Positions 25,714-34,332 of a stretch of 64,000 bases of DNA are shown one piece after another. Below the pieces are notes generated by a model. The model was not told the origin of the DNA and did not search any database. It was given only the letters and a program-made list of their open reading frames with translations. Within the stretch, counting starts at the first letter, position 1; the number at the start of each line of letters is the position of its first letter. Origin of the DNA: Rhodohalobacter sp. SW132 (GTDB lineage: Bacteria > Bacteroidota > Rhodothermia > Balneolales > Balneolaceae); NCBI RefSeq assembly GCF_003390325.1, contig NZ_QUOK01000013.1, forward strand, positions 86,430 to 150,429. The letters run 5' to 3'. The translations under genes were made by a program, and so were the position numbers.

Positions 25714-27582
25714 ATGTCTCTGAAAAAATTTATTGCTCCACAGCTCATCATTCTACTTCTGTTATCCGGTATATGGCTTGCAGGAGCGGATAACATAGTT
25801 ATATCAAATGATACGGATCAAAAAAATCTGCACAAATACATGCAGGTTCAGAGACGGGTAATGGATAACTATTTTGGCGAAACGCATCTCGACCGGCTCT
25901 TTGAGCGAAGTATTCTCGGGCTGGTATATGCCATGGAAGATTCTTCGCTTGCCCTCGAAAATACACCGATCGATACAACGTTTATGGATTTGGAAATCCG
26001 CAATCTTCGCGACTCATACAATCGTTTTGAAGACGCATATTTATATATCGCGAATAATTATCCTGATAAAAACATGGATAAGCTCACCGAACGGGCAATC
26101 CGTGAAATGCTAAAAGAGCTTGATCCGCACTCCGTATACATCGAACCGGAAGACAGTGATCGCATTCAGGAGAGTTTTGCGGGTAAATTTCAGGGGATCG
26201 GTATCCAGTTTAACATCATCCAGGATACGATTACGGTTATTTCACCCATTTCGGGCGGCCCCAGCGATCAGCTTGGAATTATGTCGGGTGACAGAATTAT
26301 TAAAATTGCTGATAGCAGCGCAATCGGTTTTAACAACGAAGACGTGATGAGAAGCCTTCGCGGTGAAAAAGGAACCGAAGTTAAAATTGAAGTTCTCCGG
26401 CCTCGCAGCAGCACGCCAATCACCTATCGCATCGTACGTGATGATATCCCCATAACGACCCTCGATACGTACTACATGCTCGATGATAACACCGGGTACA
26501 TTAAAATTAACCGGTTTGCCGCGACCACACACGAAGAGTTTCTGTCTGCCGTAAACGACCTGAACAGCAAAGGAATGGAAAAACTTGTGCTCGATATGCG
26601 CAATAACCCGGGAGGCTATCTCAGCCAGGCGATTGCAATTTCGGAGGAGTTTTTCCCAAGTGGTACGAGGCTGGTATCCACGGAAAGCCGGCATTCGCGA
26701 TTCAACTCTGAAGTTGATTCAAGACGGGACGGTCTGCTGAAAGATATGCCTGTGATTGCTCTTGTAAATCAGGGGTCCGCATCGGCGAGTGAAATCGTTA
26801 GCGGGGCACTGCAGGATCACGACAGAGGACTTGTCGTGGGACGACGAACTTTTGGAAAAGGTCTGGTACAGCAGCAGTATGAGCTGGTGGATAACAGCAA
26901 TATCCGTGTAACCATCTCAAGATATCTCACCCCTTCCGGACGATTGATTCAAAAACCGTTCGATAACGGTAACGAAGATTATGCATACGAAATTTACCAC
27001 CGCACAACCGATGCTTCGGTAGATGCGACTACGTTTAAGGATGACGTGCCCGATTCACTACGGTTTTCTACGCGATCTGGGCGTACGGTCTTCGGTGGCG
27101 GCGGCATTGTACCCGATTATATAGTTCAGGAAGATACCACCATCTCCGGCGAAGTTTTCAATTTCCTGCTTGCCAACCGTATCGAATTTAACTTTGTACG
27201 CGACTACCTGGATGAACGCGGCGATGAGTTCCGCGCAGAATGGGAAGATGATTTTGAACGATACAGAACGGATTTCGAATGGAGCCAGGATGATAAAGAC
27301 CTGTTGCTTTCCATGATGAAAGAACATGGAATGGAATTCGATAACTCTCTCGATAGTCCAAATATTGAAGATGAAAAACTCTATATCTCCGAGGCTAAAT
27401 ATGAGGAGCTTCTCTGGATAAATCTCGGAAGAATGAAAGCTGAAATGGCTCGTCAGGTATGGGGTAATGAAAAGTTCTATCCCATTACCAACGACTATTT
27501 TAACGAAACTCTCACCCAGGCAATGAAACTATGGGATGAAGTGGATAAAATTACTTCAGACTACGCAAGTTCCACGCCCTGA
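25714..27582 (+). CDS. S41 family carboxy-terminal processing peptidase with PDZ domain
   Basis: The gene encodes a 622-residue exported protease. An N-terminal signal/anchor (about 7-25) is followed by a helical region, a PDZ domain (about 145-235, GIGIQFNIIQDTITVISPI) and the S41 core. The serine motif GSASASE is at 354-360 and the catalytic Lys382 is in RRTFGKGLVQ. The C-terminal ~130 residues are a charged helical extension. Family members trim C-termini of periplasmic or lipoprotein substrates. It is the last gene of the rng-hslVU stretch and faces rsmE. Confidence 0.9.
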   Translation: MSLKKFIAPQLIILLLLSGIWLAGADNIVISNDTDQKNLHKYMQVQRRVMDNYFGETHLDRLFERSILGLVYAMEDSSLALENTPIDTTFMDLEIRNLRDSYNRFEDAYLYIANNYPDKNMDKLTERAIREMLKELDPHSVYIEPEDSDRIQESFAGKFQGIGIQFNIIQDTITVISPISGGPSDQLGIMSGDRIIKIADSSAIGFNNEDVMRSLRGEKGTEVKIEVLRPRSSTPITYRIVRDDIPITTLDTYYMLDDNTGYIKINRFAATTHEEFLSAVNDLNSKGMEKLVLDMRNNPGGYLSQAIAISEEFFPSGTRLVSTESRHSRFNSEVDSRRDGLLKDMPVIALVNQGSASASEIVSGALQDHDRGLVVGRRTFGKGLVQQQYELVDNSNIRVTISRYLTPSGRLIQKPFDNGNEDYAYEIYHRTTDASVDATTFKDDVPDSLRFSTRSGRTVFGGGGIVPDYIVQEDTTISGEVFNFLLANRIEFNFVRDYLDERGDEFRAEWEDDFERYRTDFEWSQDDKDLLLSMMKEHGMEFDNSLDSPNIEDEKLYISEAKYEELLWINLGRMKAEMARQVWGNEKFYPITNDYFNETLTQAMKLWDEVDKITSDYASSTP

Positions 27583-27597
27583 CAGGCTTCACAATCC

Positions 27598-27632
27598 GTT
27601 CCGGAATGCGGTATCAGATCTCATTCCGGAAC
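27598..27632. terminator. Inverted repeat between convergent S41 protease and rsmE genes
   Basis: GTTCCGGAATG (27598-27608) and CATTCCGGAAC (27622-27632) are an 11-bp perfect stem with a 13-nt loop. Its right arm lies within the last codons of rsmE. There is no T-run on either side, so it would stop transcription only weakly or act as an mRNA 3' stabilising hairpin for both convergent messages. Confidence 0.45.
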
Positions 27633-28330
27633 TCTGATTGATGTCCAAATCTTGAAGCCATAACCATGGCAGCAGTTTCGGCTCTCAGCCTGTATTCTCC
27701 CAGTTTAAGCCTGTATGCGTCTCTATCTGCCAGTTTAGCTTTTTCATTTTCCGACAACCCTCCTTCCGGTCCTACAACCAGTAATAAACGCTGCATCTCT
27801 TTTGAAATCACCGGGGAATCATCAGATCCATATTGGTCTGCGTGAATGATTTGAGTCGAATGATCTTCACCTGATAACAAGTCAGGAAGTGAATTCACAA
27901 TCATTATCGCAGGAAGAAAAACCCGAAGCGACTGTTTCATAGCGCTTTGAACTGTTGCCTCTACCCTGTCCGACCGCACGTTAAATTTCTCAGAGTGATC
28001 TCCCCTGAACAACAAAATCTCAGATACACCCAGCTCCACCGCTTTCTCAACTGCAAACTCAAGCCGATCTCTTTTTTTGATCAGTCCAAGCGCCAGCGCA
28101 ATCTCCGGATTCGGTCGATCAAACGTCTCTTTATCCTCTGTCTCAATGGTAACACTCCGTTTGTCACTCTTTTTGATTATGCCGGTGTAACGAGACCCGA
28201 TACCGTCAGTCACCACAATCTTTTCTCCCGTTCCTTTATGCAGTACTTTTGATACGTGAGATGCCTCCTGGCCCGTTAACTCAATTCGGTTGCCGTTAAT
28301 CTGATCAGGAGATGCGTAGAACTGATTCAT
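27614..28330 (-). CDS. rsmE: 16S rRNA (uracil(1498)-N(3))-methyltransferase
   Basis: The gene encodes a 238-residue SPOUT-class methyltransferase. An N-terminal PUA-like domain (about 1-70) precedes the trefoil-knot domain with the signatures VVGPEGGLSENE (about 187-198) and LRAETAAMVMASR (about 216-228) that form the SAM knot. It modifies U1498 of 16S rRNA. It is the third gene of a minus-strand group after the dCTP deaminase and the ferredoxin-like gene, 11 nt from the latter. Confidence 0.94.
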   Translation of the reverse strand: MNQFYASPDQINGNRIELTGQEASHVSKVLHKGTGEKIVVTDGIGSRYTGIIKKSDKRSVTIETEDKETFDRPNPEIALALGLIKKRDRLEFAVEKAVELGVSEILLFRGDHSEKFNVRSDRVEATVQSAMKQSLRVFLPAIMIVNSLPDLLSGEDHSTQIIHADQYGSDDSPVISKEMQRLLLVVGPEGGLSENEKAKLADRDAYRLKLGEYRLRAETAAMVMASRFGHQSEFRNEI

Positions 28331-28341
28331 TGAATGTGTTT

Positions 28342-28554
28342 TTATTCTGCGGATGAAAACAGGGAGCCGGGATCAAATTCCGTTTCACCTGTCTTTAGCA
28401 TTCGCTCAAGATAAGGTTCACACAAACGGCAATTAACAGCGCAAATTTCCCGGTCACGGAGTTCTTCTACGGTTTTGATTGACAGACGCCGCGCATCTGC
28501 CAGAACCTCTTCAAACCGAATATTACTGCAAATACACCGGTTGACCTTTCCCAT
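28342..28554 (-). CDS. BFD-like [2Fe-2S]-binding protein
   Basis: The gene encodes a 70-residue protein whose cysteines have the spacing of bacterioferritin-associated ferredoxin: CICSN near residues 6-10, then about 33 residues on, CAVNCRLC near 39-46. The helical segment between them (RFEEVLADARRLSIKTVEEL) fits the BFD fold. BFD domains transfer electrons, for example for iron release. Here it sits between dCTP deaminase and rsmE genes, which gives no functional clue. A longer frame starts at 28584, but the ATG at 28554, 1 nt after the upstream stop, starts right at the conserved domain. Confidence 0.75.
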   Translation of the reverse strand: MGKVNRCICSNIRFEEVLADARRLSIKTVEELRDREICAVNCRLCEPYLERMLKTGETEFDPGSLFSSAE

Positions 28555-28555
28555 T

Positions 28556-29758
28556 TTATGAGGGTTGCTTGAAATGTTTTCCAAGTTTCAAGCCCTGCCC
28601 CTGGTAATTGCTTTTGATCGACGATCCATATACAAAATCGGGATTTTCCATGTTCGGCTCGAACCGCATACTGCAAAAGGTCTGACCATCCTCAATCAGG
28701 AACGGAACGTCGTGTGAGCGAACTTCCAGTACCGCCCGGGCTCCCTTATCAGAAACCGCTCCGCCAAATCCGCTGTCAAAAAATCCGGCATAGTGCGTCC
28801 GGAGTTCTCCGGAACCAGTATCATAAGCGATCATTTCGGCAGCCAGGTGTTTTGGTATCCGGCAGCGTTCACGGGAGGCGAAAATATAGAACGCCTCCGG
28901 CTCAAGGATCAGGTGATCTTCATTAGTTGCATAAATCGGCTCCCAGAAATCTGAAATTTCGTAATGGTTGATTTGGTCGAGGTCAATCAGGTCGCGATGT
29001 TTTTTTGCTTTGTAGCCAAGTATATCATCCGATTCAGCCTGAAGGTTCACGCTCATAAAAAGTCCGTTATTCACTTTCACCTTATCCATCGGAAGAGGCG
29101 ACCCATCAGAATGAAAAAGAAGCGGATCAGCACCATGCACGCGAAGAAGCTCCTCATCAGATAAAACCTGCAGACCGTGACGCAGCCGAAGCTGATTCAA
29201 CCGATTTCCGGTACGCACCCGGATCGGAAACGACTTGGGAACCACCTCAAGATAGAGTTTTCCTTTGTAACCAGGCTCAATCTCCTCAAATCGGTGGGAA
29301 TAATCGGTAATCACACGCGTAAAAATATCAAGCCGGCCTGTGGTACTTTTTGGATTCGCTTTAGCAGAAAGGTTTTCGTTAGAAATGAGGCGAGCCACCT
29401 CTTTCTCCGAATTGTTGTCGGGAACTTTATCATTGGTGAAGTGGCTCTGCGGCAGATTCAGAGATTCGAGAAGCGGAATGATATAGACACAATTTGGTTC
29501 GAGAACCGCACCATCTTCAATAGAAAATGAGTATTGCAGCAGTTTTTCGATTTTCTGATTAACCGATTCGTTTTCGGGAAGAAAACTGCTCCGAACCCTG
29601 TAGGCCCGCTCTCCCAACCGTAAATCGATAGAATTTGGCTGAAACTGATTCTCTTCAATCGGGTGGTCTTTTGAACCGGAAATAAATCCAGCCCCTACAA
29701 GTTCTTTCAGTTTTTGAACCGGTAAAATGCCCTTCGTCCGCAGTACAATATCCTGCAT
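28556..29758 (-). CDS. dcd: 2'-deoxycytidine 5'-triphosphate deaminase, long two-domain form
   Basis: The gene encodes a 400-residue protein, about twice the length of E. coli Dcd. It contains two dUTPase-like modules. The first is around 35-180 (QPNSIDLRLGERAYR). The second is around 215-390 (FYIFASRERCRIPKHLAAEM, SGELRTHYAGFFDSGFGG, the trimer-type nucleotide loop). This form is annotated as dCTP deaminase in alphaproteobacteria and Bacteroidota. It would convert dCTP to dUTP or dUMP for thymidylate supply. It is the first gene of the group that leads to rsmE. Confidence 0.87.
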   Translation of the reverse strand: MQDIVLRTKGILPVQKLKELVGAGFISGSKDHPIEENQFQPNSIDLRLGERAYRVRSSFLPENESVNQKIEKLLQYSFSIEDGAVLEPNCVYIIPLLESLNLPQSHFTNDKVPDNNSEKEVARLISNENLSAKANPKSTTGRLDIFTRVITDYSHRFEEIEPGYKGKLYLEVVPKSFPIRVRTGNRLNQLRLRHGLQVLSDEELLRVHGADPLLFHSDGSPLPMDKVKVNNGLFMSVNLQAESDDILGYKAKKHRDLIDLDQINHYEISDFWEPIYATNEDHLILEPEAFYIFASRERCRIPKHLAAEMIAYDTGSGELRTHYAGFFDSGFGGAVSDKGARAVLEVRSHDVPFLIEDGQTFCSMRFEPNMENPDFVYGSSIKSNYQGQGLKLGKHFKQPS

Positions 29759-29885
29759 TTGCCTCTGTATTCAATTGGTTAAGAATGAGTTCAGAAGGTA
29801 CATATTTTTGAATTGAGATTTTAACCGGATCAACAAGAAAAGTAATCCACAAGCTGGCACCCAAATGGTGAGTAATTCAAAGTCA

Positions 29886-30006
29886 GTCATCGGATTTGTG
29901 GATAAAGCAAAAGGTCATCTTGTATTGGTATTTACTGGAATAATGTAATAAACGGACAATTCACCGGATGAAGCGAATTCATCCGGTGAAGATCCTCATC
30001 CGATGA
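29886..30006 (-). repeat. Dispersed intergenic repeat, copy B (short)
   Basis: The hairpin TTCACCGGATGAA (29959-29971) / TTCATCCGGTGAA (29977-29989) is base-for-base that of copies A and C, in the same orientation as copy C. It is bracketed by GTCATCGGAT (29886-29895) and ATCCGATGAC (29997-30006), an outer inverted pair. The rest of the longer repeat is missing. It sits directly after the photolyase stop. Confidence 0.7.
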
Positions 30007-30013
30007 CACGAGA

Positions 30014-31585
30014 TCAATCTGAACTTCTGCCGAGGTTTTCCAGAAATTTACGGCTGGATTCGCGTATCTCTTCTTTCTGTTCTTCCGATTTTTTGTTGTC
30101 GAACATATTTACCATAAAATTTACGCGCCCGCTCTCATTAAACGTATCGCGCTGTTTATCCACAAAATTCCAGTAGAGATAGTTGAACGGACAGGCTTTT
30201 TCCCCGGTCTTTTTAGTTACACTGTACTCGCAGTTTTTGCAGTAGTCGCTCATTTTGTTGATGTAGTTCCCGCTCGAAACATACGGTTTTGATGCGAGCA
30301 CACCACCATCTGCAAACGTGCTCATTCCGAGAACATTCGGCAGTTCCACCCATTCGTAGGCATCGATGTAAGCAAACCAAAACCACCGGTTGAGCTCACG
30401 CGGATCGGTTTCCGTGAGATTACTGAAATTGCTGAGAATCATCAGCCGCTGAATGTGGTGCGAATACCCATCCGAAATTACGGGCCGGATACTTTCCGCC
30501 ATGCAGCGCATTTTTGTATCACCGGTCCAGTACATATCGGGAAGCTTGTTTTCAAATCCAAAATGATTGGCATCGCGAACATCCGGCATCATCGCCTCGT
30601 AGTAGATCCGGATAAACTCTCGCCAGCCCAGAATCTGCCGGATAAACCCTTCAACTGAGTTCAGGCGGGCATCACCCTTATCGTAAGCCTCCAGCGCTTT
30701 TTCGCACACCTCCTGCGGAGTCAGCAGTCCATTATTCAAGTAGAGCGACAACTGGGAATGAAAAAGTTTATGATTGCCGGTTTTCAGAGCGTCCTCGTAC
30801 GGTCCAAACTCATCAAGCCGGTTTTCAATAAAATCCTCCAGAAGTTCCAGAGCCTGTACACGCGTCACTGCATACGGAAAATGATCGAGCTCCCCGAAGT
30901 GATCCGGAAAATATTCCTGAACCATATTGATTACCTCTTCTGTGATCTCATCCGGTTCAAACGTTGGAATATCCGGAACGGGATGATTTTTCGGAAGAGA
31001 CTCACGGTTCTGATCATCATAATTCCACTCCCCTCCCTCGGGATTGTCTCCATTCATCAGGTAGCCCGTTTTTTTTCTCATCTCGCGATAGAAATACTCC
31101 ATGCGATATCCCGAATCAATTTTATGTTTCCACTCATCCGGATCCGCAAAAAAGAAGTTGTTGGGAATTTCAGTTACACTATCACCAAACGATTTCTGAT
31201 GATTTCTAAGGCGCTCCCGGCTGTCCCATTCCGATGGAGTCATGAACCAGAGTTTGGTTTTGCCGGGGTTGATCAGCTCTTTCAGCCCATCATCAAAATG
31301 AGCACTCGTCGAATGATATAAGACCGGGAAACCATCTTCTTTACACTCCAGTGCAAAATGGCGCATGGAACTGAGAACAAACGCTGCTTTCATTTTATGA
31401 TGCGGAATCTCCTCACCCTTTTTCCGGCTTTCCATAAAAATCAGCAGTGGTTTTTCCTTCCTGATCCATTCCGGCCATACCTTAAGATTTAGCTGATCAT
31501 GCAGGATAAAAACTGCTTTAGAGTGATTATCAAGGTCTTTTCTTTCAATATTTGTGTCAATCTGTTGTAGAAATTTTCGTGCCAT
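30014..31585 (-). CDS. phrB: Iron-sulfur bacterial cryptochrome/photolyase (PhrB-like, (6-4) photolyase group)
   Basis: The gene encodes a 523-residue FeS-BCP family protein. Four cysteines at 361, 449, 452 and 465 (RCMAES, DYCKNCEYS, KACPF) have exactly the spacing of the 4Fe-4S ligands known in Agrobacterium PhrB. The C-terminal FAD-binding helical domain is present (WREFIRIYYE, NRWFWFAYIDAYEWVELPNVLGM). Members repair (6-4) photoproducts with FAD and a ribityllumazine antenna; some act as photoreceptors. It is monocistronic and divergent from the BlaI-like gene. Together with the carotenoid desaturase it suggests a sunlit habitat. Confidence 0.92.
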   Translation of the reverse strand: MARKFLQQIDTNIERKDLDNHSKAVFILHDQLNLKVWPEWIRKEKPLLIFMESRKKGEEIPHHKMKAAFVLSSMRHFALECKEDGFPVLYHSTSAHFDDGLKELINPGKTKLWFMTPSEWDSRERLRNHQKSFGDSVTEIPNNFFFADPDEWKHKIDSGYRMEYFYREMRKKTGYLMNGDNPEGGEWNYDDQNRESLPKNHPVPDIPTFEPDEITEEVINMVQEYFPDHFGELDHFPYAVTRVQALELLEDFIENRLDEFGPYEDALKTGNHKLFHSQLSLYLNNGLLTPQEVCEKALEAYDKGDARLNSVEGFIRQILGWREFIRIYYEAMMPDVRDANHFGFENKLPDMYWTGDTKMRCMAESIRPVISDGYSHHIQRLMILSNFSNLTETDPRELNRWFWFAYIDAYEWVELPNVLGMSTFADGGVLASKPYVSSGNYINKMSDYCKNCEYSVTKKTGEKACPFNYLYWNFVDKQRDTFNESGRVNFMVNMFDNKKSEEQKEEIRESSRKFLENLGRSSD

Positions 31586-31699
31586 CGACCCTGAAGTATT
31601 TGATTTTAATGCTGTTTCTCACTCAACCTGACTTCTTTCCATACACGTTCCTGAAGTGCGATTTTTTTTAAAAGTTATTTGACTTTTTCATTTTTTACT

Positions 31700-31725
31700 A
31701 AGTTATTAGTATTACAAACTTAAAA
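31700..31725 (+). promoter_or_regulatory. Possible BlaI-type operator
   Basis: The sequence AGTTATTAGTATTACAAACTTA just upstream of the start at 31740 contains TATTACA, a half-site known from BlaI/MecI operators, and a degenerate mirror half (AAACTTA). AAGTTa...AAACTT also forms a loose dyad. Autoregulation is usual for this family. The evidence is weak because the dyad is imperfect. Confidence 0.35.
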
Positions 31726-31739
31726 CAACTAATTGCTCT

Positions 31740-32117
31740 ATGAAAAAATCATTAACACCACTTGGCGAAACAGAGATGGAAGTTTTGCACCATGTTTGGA
31801 AACTTGGGGAAGCTTCTGTTGCTGATGTACGCGAACGAGTATTGGAGAACAGGAAAGTCGCCTACACTACCATAATGACCGTTATGAAGAACCTGGCAGA
31901 CAAAGGGTTTTTGAAATATCGAAAAGAAGGAATCAGCTACATCTACAGTGCAGCGATTGAGGCGGAAGATGTTCAATACAATCTTGTAGATGGAATTGTG
32001 GATAAAGTATTCCACGGTTCAGCAAAAGATCTTGTGCAAACACTCGTGAAAAGTGAGCAGCTTACCGACGAGGAAAGGAATGAAATCAAAAATATGATTA
32101 ACTCCATGGAGGATTGA
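31740..32117 (+). CDS. BlaI/MecI/CopY family transcriptional repressor
   Basis: The gene encodes a 125-residue winged-helix repressor. The N-terminal DNA-binding domain includes LTPLGETEMEVLHHVWKLGEASVADV and AYTTIMTVMKNLADKGFLKYRKEG (about 5-65). The C-terminal half is a helical dimerisation domain with the protease-sensitive region. Its stop is 1 nt from the next gene, an M56 peptidase, so this is a BlaI/BlaR1-type pair. No beta-lactamase gene is adjacent. Confidence 0.92.
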   Translation: MKKSLTPLGETEMEVLHHVWKLGEASVADVRERVLENRKVAYTTIMTVMKNLADKGFLKYRKEGISYIYSAAIEAEDVQYNLVDGIVDKVFHGSAKDLVQTLVKSEQLTDEERNEIKNMINSMED

Positions 32118-32118
32118 T

Positions 32119-33825
32119 ATGGAGCTTTGGTTACAGCAGTTTACCGAAATCAGCCGAGCCTTCTTCTACTTTGCCTGGTTGCCGCTGGTTATCTGGACGC
32201 TGCTTGCGGGCACGATCCTGGTCGCATTACGCTCGGCCGGCAAGCTGCACGCCCAATACCACTACCACATCCGACTGGCACTGATTGCGGGTCTGCCGCT
32301 TGGTCTGCTCTCTACCTGGGGAGTAGATCAGGTGTCTGCCCTGCTTACAGCAGCTGGTGCTGAGGCAGCATCACTTAAAGTAATTGCTGTTATGGCTCCA
32401 ATAGAGACGGGAATTTCCACGCAGTCATCAACGATATTCCCTACACTTACTGATCTGTTCTTCTTAACGACCGCTGTAATACTACTTTTAGGAATAGTAT
32501 GGATGATGACTATTCGTCTGAAACAATATTTTCAGCTGCATTTACTGAAAAAACAGCTTCCGATGGATCGTCTCACAGATTACTCTTTCCTCTCAAAAGC
32601 TAATCAGGATCTGACCGGGCAAATGCGGCGGGAGATCCGAATCGGTTTTCTGAAACAAGACATCATACCGGTTACCTTTGGTGTAAAAGATCCGGTAATT
32701 CTGGTTCCTGAGTCTTTGAAGCAAACACCGGAAAAACTTGACCTTGCCATCCGGCATGAACTCACACATATTCAGAATCGCGACTTTGTTACTCACCTGC
32801 TAACCACAGCAATACAATCTCTTTTCTGGTTTCATCCTCTTGTTCACCTCATTTCCCGGGAACTTGTGGATTACCGTGAAATGCGCTGCGACAGCATAAT
32901 TATTGGCGATAGCAACATCTCAAAAAAACAATACGCTTCACTCCTATTTGAGCTGCTGCCAATGCCCAATCTTAACCGTCAAATTTCCGTAAACATGGCA
33001 CAACAATCATCTAATCTGAAAGAAAGAATTGAACGAATAACCCGGCAGAACAGAAGCCAGGTACTCCCAAAAAGATCAAGCCTCACCATTCTTGCAACAT
33101 TGCTTGTAACACTCACCCTCGTAATGGCTTGTACTGATCTGCAGACACAGGCTGTTTTTGATGAAGAGGAGCTTGACCTGATGACCGACATTGATCGGTC
33201 CGGCGAGCGTGGTTATCACCAGGTTATCATTTACCTGGGTGATGAGGGGCAGTCAGACAGGCATGAAAATGCAATCAATCAGCTCAACCAGCTGAAACCG
33301 GAGCACATTAAGGAAATTGAGATCCTGAAAGGATCGGCTGCCACTGAAGCTTTTGGTGACCGTGCAGAACACGGTGTTATTCTTGTAAAAACCAACCAGG
33401 ATGCACAATCCTATAACAGGACTCTGCAAACCCTTGGTATGGAACCGGACCTCTCCGTTCTTAATGAAATACAAAACAGTGATGCCCCCGATGATTTCTT
33501 TGTTGTTGTGGAAGAGATGCCGGAACTGATCGGAGGACTTGCTTCCATTCAGCAGGATATCCGCTATCCTGAAATGGCACGCCGGGCAGGAATTGAGGGA
33601 CGTGTTTACATACAGTTCATTGTAAATGAAGAGGGGGATGTTGAAAACCCTCAGGTTATTCGTGGAATTGGCGGAGGCGCGGATGAAGAAGCACTTCGAG
33701 CTGTGCAACACGCTAAATTCAAACCTGGAATTCAGCGGGGACGACCGGTTCGGGTACAATACTCGCTGCCTGTAGTTTTCAGACTTCAGCAGAATGAAAA
33801 CAGTGAGGATGAAACCTCAGAATAA
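32119..33825 (+). CDS. M56 family (BlaR1-like) membrane metallopeptidase with TonB-type C-terminus
   Basis: The gene encodes a 568-residue protein. The N-terminal membrane helices (about 15-37, 50-70 and 112-135) surround the cytoplasmic zinc protease with H213-E-x-x-H217 (RHELTHIQNRD). A further helix is near 333-350. Beyond it there is no penicillin-binding domain. Instead there is a short plug-like segment (ILKGSAATEAFGDRAEHGVILV, about 398-420) and a TonB C-terminal domain (about 470-560, YPEMARRAGIEGRVYIQFIVNEEG). This M56-TonB architecture is common in Bacteroidota. It presumably senses an envelope signal and inactivates the BlaI-like repressor. Confidence 0.88.
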   Translation: MELWLQQFTEISRAFFYFAWLPLVIWTLLAGTILVALRSAGKLHAQYHYHIRLALIAGLPLGLLSTWGVDQVSALLTAAGAEAASLKVIAVMAPIETGISTQSSTIFPTLTDLFFLTTAVILLLGIVWMMTIRLKQYFQLHLLKKQLPMDRLTDYSFLSKANQDLTGQMRREIRIGFLKQDIIPVTFGVKDPVILVPESLKQTPEKLDLAIRHELTHIQNRDFVTHLLTTAIQSLFWFHPLVHLISRELVDYREMRCDSIIIGDSNISKKQYASLLFELLPMPNLNRQISVNMAQQSSNLKERIERITRQNRSQVLPKRSSLTILATLLVTLTLVMACTDLQTQAVFDEEELDLMTDIDRSGERGYHQVIIYLGDEGQSDRHENAINQLNQLKPEHIKEIEILKGSAATEAFGDRAEHGVILVKTNQDAQSYNRTLQTLGMEPDLSVLNEIQNSDAPDDFFVVVEEMPELIGGLASIQQDIRYPEMARRAGIEGRVYIQFIVNEEGDVENPQVIRGIGGGADEEALRAVQHAKFKPGIQRGRPVRVQYSLPVVFRLQQNENSEDETSE

Positions 33826-33867
33826 TTTACTGGTGAATGTTTGAAGAGATCCTTCTCATCTTTTTTC

Positions 33868-33899
33868 AAAAGCGGAATCTGTCGATTCCGCTTTTTTTA
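33868..33899 (+). terminator. Rho-independent terminator after the BlaR1-like gene
   Basis: AAAGCGGAATC and GATTCCGCTTT form an 11-bp stem around a TGTC-type tetraloop, followed by T residues. Confidence 0.87.
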
Positions 33900-34060
33900 T
33901 TTCACTACGTTTAGATATTAAATAATGTAAATTCAAACCGTTTATACCCTAAACTGACTATAGTAAGGTTTGGTTTTAAACCCTCAGATGATTTTATTGG
34001 TTCTTTAAAAAATAAATTGAAACCCGTTGGTTATATATCCGTAACAGGGCTAAACCGGTT

Positions 34061-34068
34061 TAAATTTG
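34061..34068 (+). promoter_or_regulatory. Possible -7 element before the pspC-like gene
   Basis: TAAATTTG matches TAnnTTTG 17 nt before the ATG at 34085. No good TTTG lies at the expected upstream distance, so this is a weak call. AAGGA at about 34074-34078 may serve as ribosome-binding site. Confidence 0.3.
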
Positions 34069-34084
34069 ACAAGAAGGACCCCAT

Positions 34085-34267
34085 ATGGCAGCTAAGCTTA
34101 GAAAATCACGCACCAATAAAATGCTTGCCGGCGTTTGCGGTGGTATCGCCGAATATATCGGCTGGGATGCTACTATTGTGCGTATCATCTATCTCGTATT
34201 GATATTCTCGTCTTTTGGAACCATGGTACTGTTCTATTTTATTCTCGCATTAATTATGCCCGATTAA
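34085..34267 (+). CDS. pspC: PspC domain protein (60 aa)
   Basis: The gene encodes a 60-residue stand-alone PspC domain: a basic N-terminus (KLRKSRTNKMLAGVCGGIAEY) and one to two transmembrane helices (about 31-57, IVRIIYLVLIFSSFGTMVLFYFILALIMP). In enterobacteria PspC activates the phage-shock response to membrane stress. Stand-alone copies occur widely in Bacteroidota, with unknown partners. No pspA or pspB is nearby. Confidence 0.88.
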   Translation: MAAKLRKSRTNKMLAGVCGGIAEYIGWDATIVRIIYLVLIFSSFGTMVLFYFILALIMPD

Positions 34268-34332
34268 ATTTTCTCCCTCTTTTCTGCTATTATATAATTG
34301 GTTTTTCATCTTTCGATTAAACAAATTTTCAG

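Noticed and set aside
32119..33825. Beta-lactam resistance sensor
   Set aside because: The penicillin-binding sensor domain of BlaR1/MecR1 is absent and replaced by a TonB-type domain; no lactamase gene is adjacent.
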